From positions 62,001 to 126,000 of the forward strand of contig CACZHW010000005.1 in NCBI GenBank assembly GCA_902781095.1: 64,000 nucleotides of DNA. Reading direction: 5' to 3'. Origin of the DNA: an uncultured Eubacteriales bacterium. Lineage in GTDB: Bacteria; Bacillota; Clostridia; Christensenellales; Aristaeellaceae. The translations under genes and the position numbers were made by a program. The notes beneath the pieces were generated by a model. That model did not search any database, was not told the DNA's origin, and saw only the letters and a list, made by a program, of their open reading frames with translations. Shown here piece by piece: positions 44,340 to 52,676 of this stretch (position 1 is the first letter of the stretch; each line of letters starts with the position of its first letter).

Positions 44340-45019
44340 TAAATCTGCTCCTGCCCGCCTGTCCGGGCATTTTCCTCAATTGATTTGAACAGCGCTTCCT
44401 CGTTCATCCGGTAGGTGAGGATGTGGAGACTGTCGGAAAGATGGACGTGGTTGCTGACCACATCCTCCGGCAGGTGAAGATCCACGGGCGCGAAGTTCCA
44501 GATCGCCTTGATTCCCGCTTCCACGAGCGTATCCGCGGTCTGCTGGGCCTGTGACGCAGGCACCGAAAGCACGGCGATGTCCGCGCGGTGTTCCCTCAGC
44601 CAGCCGTTCAGGCTGTCCATCGGCTGTACGGGGATGCCGTGGATGTCCATGCCGATCAGTGCAGGCGAGACGTCAAAAATCGCGCGCACGAAGAATCCCT
44701 CTTTGGTGAACCCGTCGTAATTGGCGACCGCCCGGCCGATATTACCGGCACCGACGATGATCACCTCGTAATTCTTCTCCAGGCCGAGGATTTCGCCGAT
44801 GTGCCACCGCAGTTCCGAAACGCGATAACCGTATCCCTGCTGGCCGAAACCGCCGAAGCAGTTGATATCCTGACGAATCTGCGAGGCGGTCAGGTTCATC
44901 CTCTCGCCCAGCTCCCGGGATGATATGCGCTCCACGCCGGCCCTTTCCAGCTCTTTCAGGTGCCGGTAATACATGGGCAGCCGGCGGATTACGGCATCCG
45001 AAACATGTGCCTTACTCAT
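44339..45019 (-). CDS. rex: Redox-sensing transcriptional repressor Rex
   Basis: A 226-residue protein. The winged-helix part has RRLPMYYRHLKELERAGVER and TASQIRQDINCFGGFGQQGYGY. The Rossmann domain has IIVGAGNIGRAVANY. The C-terminal helix (NEEALFKSIEE) allows domain swapping. Rex senses NADH/NAD+ and represses fermentation and respiration genes. ATG at 45019 follows CGGAGTG. It is first in a likely rex-vanW-tetR-export operon. No clear Rex operator (TTGTGAA..TTCACAA type) was seen in its own promoter. Confidence 0.96.
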   Translation of the reverse strand: MSKAHVSDAVIRRLPMYYRHLKELERAGVERISSRELGERMNLTASQIRQDINCFGGFGQQGYGYRVSELRWHIGEILGLEKNYEVIIVGAGNIGRAVANYDGFTKEGFFVRAIFDVSPALIGMDIHGIPVQPMDSLNGWLREHRADIAVLSVPASQAQQTADTLVEAGIKAIWNFAPVDLHLPEDVVSNHVHLSDSLHILTYRMNEEALFKSIEENARTGGQEQI

Positions 45020-45054
45020 CAGGAAAACACTCCGTTCTAAATTGCATATATTTC

Positions 45055-45083
45055 AGTATAGCAGTTGAAACGCAAAGGTGCAA
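45055..45083 (-). promoter_or_regulatory. Promoter for rex
   Basis: On the complement TTGCAC (45083-45078), 17 bases and TATACT (45060-45055) lie 35 bases before the rex ATG. Confidence 0.7.
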
Positions 45084-45162
45084 GCAAAGCTTGCCATCTC
45101 CCGGGCTTCTTTGCCGCCAATCCGCGCAAGGAAGAACGCACTCCCCGTGCCCGCCCGGCCGT

Positions 45163-46137
45163 TCATTCACGGTAGGGTTCCACTTCCGCGTTCTCGTCCA
45201 AAGACTGGACGTTCAGCGTATAGCGCCGGACGTAACCGTGCACCTTTCCGGAAGTCGTCTCCACTTCAAACCATTCGATATCCTGGTAACTGACCCTGCC
45301 CACGATAATCAGCTGCGTCCCTTCCGAAACCTGCTTGACGATGCCGGCATTGGTGATGGGTTTCTTGCGGATGTTGGCCGGACGGTTGGTCCTGGCCCGG
45401 CCGATTTCCGCCTTGCCGGAAGCGGTCACGGCCGCAGCCGTCTCCTGCGGTTCCGCCGACGCCGCAGGCGCGCCGCCGAGCGCGTCGGGCTGCGCGTCTG
45501 TCAGTTCAATCAGATAGTCCCTCATCCATCCGGTCGTTCCCGTGTCATCCAGCGTGATATAGTACCACTTGTGCTCCTGTGAATCCGTCACGGCGTCATG
45601 GACGGTCAGCGCTTCCCCTTTTTTGACCTTCTTGCGGACCTTGGCCGAGCCCGACGCGCTGGTCCGCAGGTTGGCCGACTTCAGCGTCACGCCGTGTGCC
45701 AGATCAGGCACGGGGGACGGCGAAGGCGTCGGAGTCGGCTCCGGGGTCGCGGTCGGCGTCGGGCTTGGGGTCGGGGTGGGCGTATTGGTCATGATGATCG
45801 GCAGCGTCTCCTCCGGCTGCTCTATCACCGCTGCGGCCTCCATCTGCCCGGCGGGCAGTGCGCCTTCCGTCTCTGCCGCACGGCTTTCCGCCGCAGGACT
45901 CGGGAAAAGCGCCGCGCCCCCCGTATTCTCCGCCTGTCCGCGGACGCTCAGGCGCTGTTTGAGCATCCGTTCCGCAAGCAAAAGGGCACAGAGAATCAGG
46001 ACCAGGACGATCAAGACGCCGATCAGCGTCTTGATCTGCTTGGACAGGCCTTCGTTCGATTGTTTCGTCTTTTTGCGGACAGTGCTCGTTCTTTTTGCGG
46101 GCTGCTCAAGCCCCGTTTGCTGTCCCCTTTTCGGCAT
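45163..46137 (-). CDS. Membrane-anchored protein with two SH3 domains and a Thr-Pro linker
   Basis: A protein of about 324 residues: basic cytoplasmic start, one transmembrane helix (about 34-56), a low-complexity linker with a Thr-Pro/Ser-Pro repeat (about 118-145), then two bacterial SH3 domains (GVTLKSANLRTSASGSAKV near 150; RPANIRKKPITNAG near 255). SH3b domains bind cell wall or mediate protein contacts; no catalytic domain is present. ATG at 46137 has GGAG nine bases upstream. It has its own promoter, divergent from the XRE/S24 gene. Function is unknown; a wall sensor or scaffold is a guess. Confidence 0.85.
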   Translation of the reverse strand: MPKRGQQTGLEQPAKRTSTVRKKTKQSNEGLSKQIKTLIGVLIVLVLILCALLLAERMLKQRLSVRGQAENTGGAALFPSPAAESRAAETEGALPAGQMEAAAVIEQPEETLPIIMTNTPTPTPSPTPTATPEPTPTPSPSPVPDLAHGVTLKSANLRTSASGSAKVRKKVKKGEALTVHDAVTDSQEHKWYYITLDDTGTTGWMRDYLIELTDAQPDALGGAPAASAEPQETAAAVTASGKAEIGRARTNRPANIRKKPITNAGIVKQVSEGTQLIIVGRVSYQDIEWFEVETTSGKVHGYVRRYTLNVQSLDENAEVEPYRE

Positions 46138-46179
46138 AGCAGACAACTCCATCCCGCCATGATAAAACCATACAGCGAC

Positions 46180-46208
46180 ATTATACCGATTCCCCGTCCT
46201 TTTTTCAA
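46180..46208 (-). promoter_or_regulatory. Promoter for the SH3 protein gene
   Basis: On the complement TTGAAA (46208-46203), 17 bases and TATAAT (46185-46180) lie 43 bases upstream of the start. Confidence 0.75.
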
Positions 46209-46262
46209 GGTACGCCGTATATCTCGCCCGGTGCGGGTGTTGCGGTGCCTTCTCCTCCCGGG

Positions 46263-46291
46263 TTGTCTTCCGCCTGCCTTTGGGCTATAAT
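46263..46291 (+). promoter_or_regulatory. Promoter for the XRE/S24-SprT pair
   Basis: TTGTCT (46263-46268), 17 bases and TATAAT (46286-46291) lie 28 bases before the ATG at 46320. No LexA-type operator is seen around it. Confidence 0.8.
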
Positions 46292-46319
46292 CTATGCACC
46301 AAATCAGGAGGACTTGACG

Positions 46320-47078
46320 ATGAGCAGACTGGGCGATTTATTGTTGCTGGAAAGAACGCGTCAGAAGATGACCCGCAAGCAGGTGGCTCGGATGTGCGGC
46401 ATCTCCGAGGGCTATCTCAAAGACGTGGAGGAAGGACGCCGCATCATACAGGACGATCAGGCGCGGCGCATTCTCAAGCGGATCGGCATCTCGCAGCATC
46501 AGGAGGCGGAATTCTCGCTGGACGAAATTGCGGCGACGGTCGATCTGCAGACGCTGACCGCCCCGCAGAAGGCGGAAGAGGCCGGGGAGCGCTCATCCGA
46601 GCCGCCCAAAGCCGAGCCCAAAGCCGCCCCCTCACCCAAGCAGGAAACAAAGGGCGGCTCTCCGTCCGGAATCTGGCTGGACGCGCTGAGCAGCGTCTTA
46701 AAGCCGGTCCCGATCATGAACGCCGCATGGATGCAGACCGGGCGCAAGCTCATGCCCGTACAGGAAGGAAAGATCTGCGGAGCCAACCCGGACAAGGTCG
46801 TCTGGTTCCAGGCACCGGACAATTCCATGCACAGCATGCGCATCGAAAAAGGGGATCTCGTGCTGATCGTTCCGCAGAACCTTCCCGTCAACGGCGCCAT
46901 CATGCTGCTGGAATACGGTGCACACCGCTGCCTCCGGAAAATCATGCTGCTGGGCAACTCGCAGATTCTCATCCAGAGCGGAGACCGCGACGTGGAACCG
47001 GAGGCTCTGCACATCAGCGACGTGCGCATTGTCGGCCGGGCTGTCCGGGTCGAGATCGCGCTGGATGACGTCAGATGA
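46320..47078 (+). CDS. XRE-family regulator with C-terminal S24/LexA-like domain
   Basis: A protein of about 252 residues. The N-terminal helix-turn-helix (MTRKQVARMCGISEGYLKDV, about residues 17-36) is followed by a Pro/Lys/Glu-rich linker (about 80-115) and a C-terminal S24-like beta domain. The candidate nucleophile Ser is in APDNSMHSM and the candidate general base Lys in CLRKIM. LexA and phage repressors share this layout and self-cleave after RecA activation, but no clear Ala-Gly cleavage site is visible. ATG at 46320 has AGGAGG upstream. It overlaps the SprT-like gene by four bases. Confidence 0.85.
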   Translation: MSRLGDLLLLERTRQKMTRKQVARMCGISEGYLKDVEEGRRIIQDDQARRILKRIGISQHQEAEFSLDEIAATVDLQTLTAPQKAEEAGERSSEPPKAEPKAAPSPKQETKGGSPSGIWLDALSSVLKPVPIMNAAWMQTGRKLMPVQEGKICGANPDKVVWFQAPDNSMHSMRIEKGDLVLIVPQNLPVNGAIMLLEYGAHRCLRKIMLLGNSQILIQSGDRDVEPEALHISDVRIVGRAVRVEIALDDVR

Positions 47079-47809
47079 GCGGCCGCGCTTCCCGGGCGCT
47101 GCCTTTCCCCTTCCCGCTGGCCCCCGGACAGATCAGCGAGAACCGGCGGCAGATCCTCTCCGCGCTTGCCGCGTCCGACCCGGGATTTGCATCGCTGCCG
47201 ATCCGATCGATCCGTACCGCCACCCTCCTAAGGATGCGGGACGAGGTCGATCGCCTTTGTTTAGGCGGCTTCCTGCTGAGAACCTACGGAGACCTCCCCG
47301 TAACGGTCTCCTCCCGTATGACCAGCGCTGCCGGCAAATTCGTTTACAGCCGGCAGCCCGGCTCTTTTTCGGGGTGTGAGATCCGCCTGTCGACCGATTT
47401 TCTCTTTCGCCTGCGCAAGGGGCCGTTCCACCTGAACGGGCTCACGGTCCAGACGCCCCAGGAGGCCTTTCTCATCGTCTTCGAGCACGAGGTTATCCAC
47501 GCGGCAGAGTACGCGCTCTTTGGCCGTACGGGCCATTCAAAGCGTTTTCTCACCCTGGCCCACGGGCTGTTCGGGCATACCGAAACCGTTCACGCGCTTC
47601 CGACCCGGTCAGCTGAGGCGGCTGCCGCCGGCATCGTTCCGGGCGCACAGGTTCGCTTCGTCTTCGAAGACAGGCCGCTTACCGGTACCGTCGCCCGCGT
47701 GGGCAAGACCGTGACCGTCATGGTGCCGGATCCATGGGGCGCCTACCGGGACGCGAGAGGGCGCCGTTACCGCAAATTCAGGGTATCCCCCGGCCTTCTC
47801 ATCCCGTAA
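47075..47809 (+). CDS. SprT-like zinc metalloprotease domain protein
   Basis: A 244-residue protein with FEHEVIHAAEYALFGRTGHSKRF (about residues 136-158; quoted in two parts it is HEVIH, then GHSKRF), an HExxH zinc site plus the downstream His of SprT/Spartan families. The C-terminus (GAQVRFVFEDRPLTGTVARV) looks like a small beta-barrel of the kind seen in SprT-like proteins. The family cleaves DNA-protein crosslinks or has unknown roles. ATG at 47075 overlaps the regulator stop as ATGA, so the two are translationally coupled. It has no signal peptide and is presumably cytosolic. Confidence 0.82.
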   Translation: MSGRASRALPFPFPLAPGQISENRRQILSALAASDPGFASLPIRSIRTATLLRMRDEVDRLCLGGFLLRTYGDLPVTVSSRMTSAAGKFVYSRQPGSFSGCEIRLSTDFLFRLRKGPFHLNGLTVQTPQEAFLIVFEHEVIHAAEYALFGRTGHSKRFLTLAHGLFGHTETVHALPTRSAEAAAAGIVPGAQVRFVFEDRPLTGTVARVGKTVTVMVPDPWGAYRDARGRRYRKFRVSPGLLIP

Positions 47810-47852
47810 GATGGACAACACCCTGCATTTCATTTTGACAAATTTGTCTATT

Positions 47853-47869
47853 TTTGACCTTTACTGACC
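47853..47869 (-). promoter_or_regulatory. CtsR-type operator upstream of clpB
   Basis: The complement reads GGTCAGTAAAGGTCAAA, matching the CtsR heptad direct-repeat consensus at 15 of 17 positions by my comparison. It overlaps the -35 region of the clpB promoter, which suits repression relieved by heat or protein stress. No ctsR gene is in the window. Confidence 0.75.
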
Positions 47870-47888
47870 TTTAGCGCTGTGTTATACT
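47860..47888 (+). promoter_or_regulatory. Promoter for clpB
   Basis: TTTACT (47860-47865), 17 bases and TATACT (47883-47888) lie about 60 bases before the ATG at 47948. The -35 box lies inside the CtsR-type operator. Confidence 0.65.
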
Positions 47889-47947
47889 TCAGCTGCCGAA
47901 GGACAAAGAAAGTATATTCGGACTTCACAGTAAAGAAGGTCGATCAT

Positions 47948-50560
<2,613 letters not shown>

Positions 50561-50577
50561 AGAAAACCCGTTTTTCC

Positions 50578-50605
50578 GGCAAGGGGCCTGTCCCCTTGCC
50601 TTTTT
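50578..50605 (+). terminator. Terminator of clpB
   Basis: GGCAAGGGG (50578-50586) pairs with CCCCTTGCC (50592-50600) around CCTGT, followed by TTTTTC. It lies 17 bases past the stop. Confidence 0.92.
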
Positions 50606-50608
50606 CAA

Positions 50609-50637
50609 TTGCACAAACCTGCAGCAAATGGTATGAT
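50609..50637 (+). promoter_or_regulatory. Promoter for the TraX-like gene
   Basis: TTGCAC (50609-50614), 17 bases and TATGAT (50632-50637) lie 34 bases before the start, immediately after the clpB terminator. Confidence 0.7.
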
Positions 50638-50671
50638 GAGCCATCCTGATTCTTTATGCGGAGGGACACCC

Positions 50672-51454
50672 ATGAGCCTCGCAGACAACCTGATCGCTCC
50701 GTCGGCGGTGCGGACGAACAACAACACCGGCCTCATCAAATGGATTGCCTTCCTGTCCATGCTGTGCGACCACTTCGGCAAGATGGTGTTCCCACAGGTC
50801 CCGGCGCTCCGGCTCATCGGCCGGCTCGCCTTCCCGCTGTTCGGCTACTGCATCGCGGTAGGGGCCGCCTGCACGCGCAACCCGGCGCGGTATCTGGAGC
50901 GGGTCGTCCTGCTGGCGCTCGTCTCCCAGCCCCTGTACGCGCTCGGCCTGGCACACGAGAACGCCGCCATATACAGCGTTCCTTTCCCGCAAAACCCGGT
51001 CCTCTCCGCCTGGAATTTCTATGTGCAGTCCTGGCAAAAGCCCAGCATTCTCCTCACGCTGGCGCTTTCCCTTTCCATCCTTCTCGCCTTCCGGCAGCGC
51101 CGCTTTATCCTGGCCGCCGGGCTCTACATCCTCTGTGAGCGCTTCGCGTCCTCTCTGGATTACGGCATAAACGGCGTGCGTTTCATCCTTTTGTGCTATC
51201 CGCTGCTGCAGTATCCCGTTCTGTACGCGCTCTGCGTCACCTCCTTCTGGTATGCCTGGTCGCGGGACGGCAGCGGCTACGTGCTCTTCGGCCAGTCCTT
51301 TGCCATGCGGGTTTATGCGCTGCCCGCCGTGCTTTTTACGGCGCTGCCGCTGAAAAAGCGGCTCTCCCTGCCGAAGTGGTTCTCCTACGGGTTTTATCCC
51401 GCGCACCTTCTCCTTCTCGCCCTGCTTTCTCATCCGCAGTGGCTTCACCGTTAA
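50672..51454 (+). CDS. TraX-family membrane protein
   Basis: A protein of about 260 residues with roughly seven hydrophobic segments. LIKWIAFLSMLCDHFGKMVF and RLIGRLAFPLFGYCIAVG match the TraX family, named for F-plasmid pilin acetylation. Chromosomal copies are common in Clostridia, where no conjugation role is shown; some kind of acyltransferase activity is possible. ATG at 50672 has GGAGGG upstream. It is a single-gene unit between clpB and asd. No conjugation genes adjoin it. Confidence 0.88.
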   Translation: MSLADNLIAPSAVRTNNNTGLIKWIAFLSMLCDHFGKMVFPQVPALRLIGRLAFPLFGYCIAVGAACTRNPARYLERVVLLALVSQPLYALGLAHENAAIYSVPFPQNPVLSAWNFYVQSWQKPSILLTLALSLSILLAFRQRRFILAAGLYILCERFASSLDYGINGVRFILLCYPLLQYPVLYALCVTSFWYAWSRDGSGYVLFGQSFAMRVYALPAVLFTALPLKKRLSLPKWFSYGFYPAHLLLLALLSHPQWLHR

Positions 51455-51496
51455 CCTACAGAATTCCCGGAACTGCCCATCAACGCGAAATTGTGT

Positions 51497-51525
51497 TTGA
51501 CCACCCACCTGTCAGATGGTAGAAT
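51497..51525 (+). promoter_or_regulatory. Promoter for asd
   Basis: TTGACC (51497-51502), 17 bases and TAGAAT (51520-51525) lie 35 bases before the asd ATG. Confidence 0.8.
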
Positions 51526-51560
51526 AGTGAGAAGTATAATTTGAAAGGACGGGTTTATAA

Positions 51561-52646
51561 ATGTCCTCCAAATGGAAAGTCGGCATCATCGGCGCTACCG
51601 GTATGGTTGGGCAGCGCTTTATTTCCCTGCTGGCCGGGCATCCCTGGTTCGAGATCGCCGTGCTGGCCGCATCCGGCAGAAGCGCCGGGAAAACCTACGA
51701 GGAGGCCGTCGCCGGCCGCTGGGCGTTCTCCTGGCCTGTTCCGGAGAGCGTCCGAAGCATGCCGGTGCTGGACGCCTCCGATGTGGAGGCCGTTTCCTCC
51801 CGTGTGGATTTCGTCTTTTGCGCGGTGAACATGCCCAAGGGCGAAATTCGTGCCCTGGAGGAGGCGTATGCACGCAGCGAAACGCCCGTCGTTTCCAACA
51901 ATTCCGCCAACCGTCACACGCCCGACGTGCCGATGATCATCCCGGAGCTCAATCCGCAGCATGCCGAGATCATCCCCTTCCAGCGCAGGCGGCTGGGCAC
52001 GCGCAGCGGGTTTATCACCGTAAAGCCGAACTGCTCCATCCAGTCCTATGTGCCCGCTCTCACCGCGCTTTTGCACCTCTCGCCGACACGGCTCGTGGTC
52101 TCCACGTACCAGGCGATTTCCGGCGCGGGCAAAACCTTTGAGCGCTGGCCGGAGATGGTGGACAACGTCATCCCCTATATCGGCGGAGAAGAGGAGAAGA
52201 GCGAGCAGGAGCCGCTCAAAATCTGGGGCCGCATTGAAGACGGCGCCATCGTCCCCGCAAAAGCCCCGCTCATCAGCGCGCACTGTGTGCGCGTCGCGGT
52301 CGCCGACGGGCATCTGTCCACCTGCTGGGCCAGCTTCGAAAAGAAGGCTTCCAAAGAGGAGATCATCGATTGCTGGCGGAGCTTTGAAGGCCTGCCGCAG
52401 AAGCTGAACCTGCCCAGCGCCCCCCATCCCTTCCTTCAGTATTTCGATGAGGATGACCGGCCGCAGACGAGGCTCGATCGGGACTTTCAAAACGGCATGG
52501 GCATTTCCCTGGGCAGGCTCCGCGGCGATTCGCTCTTCGACTGGCGTTTCGTCGGCCTCTCCCACAACACCGTGCGCGGCGCGGCCGGCGGCGGCGTTCT
52601 GATCGCCGAGCTGCTCTGCCATGAGGGCTATATTCCGCACAAGTAA
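51561..52646 (+). CDS. asd: Aspartate-semialdehyde dehydrogenase, archaeal/fungal type
   Basis: A 361-residue enzyme. GIIGATGMVGQRFISLL binds NADP, VKPNCSIQSYVPAL contains the catalytic Cys, and ISAHCVRV holds a substrate-side His. The overall pattern matches the archaeal/fungal branch of Asd rather than the branch usual in Gram-negative bacteria. It reduces aspartyl phosphate to the semialdehyde for lysine/DAP, threonine and methionine synthesis. ATG at 51561 follows AAAGGACGGG. The activase gene begins 30 bases later and may be co-transcribed; the link is not obvious. Confidence 0.95.
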   Translation: MSSKWKVGIIGATGMVGQRFISLLAGHPWFEIAVLAASGRSAGKTYEEAVAGRWAFSWPVPESVRSMPVLDASDVEAVSSRVDFVFCAVNMPKGEIRALEEAYARSETPVVSNNSANRHTPDVPMIIPELNPQHAEIIPFQRRRLGTRSGFITVKPNCSIQSYVPALTALLHLSPTRLVVSTYQAISGAGKTFERWPEMVDNVIPYIGGEEEKSEQEPLKIWGRIEDGAIVPAKAPLISAHCVRVAVADGHLSTCWASFEKKASKEEIIDCWRSFEGLPQKLNLPSAPHPFLQYFDEDDRPQTRLDRDFQNGMGISLGRLRGDSLFDWRFVGLSHNTVRGAAGGGVLIAELLCHEGYIPHK

Positions 52647-52676
52647 CGCATCACCCTTTATTGCGAGGTTCTTTCT

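Noticed and set aside
45690-45790. Tandem DNA repeat (GTCGG-like units)
   Set aside because: It encodes the Thr-Pro/Ser-Pro linker of the SH3 protein; the repeat reflects biased codons rather than a separate element.
50672-51454. TraX-like gene as evidence of an integrated conjugative element
   Set aside because: No relaxase, type IV secretion, integrase or attachment repeats adjoin it; flanks are ordinary core genes.
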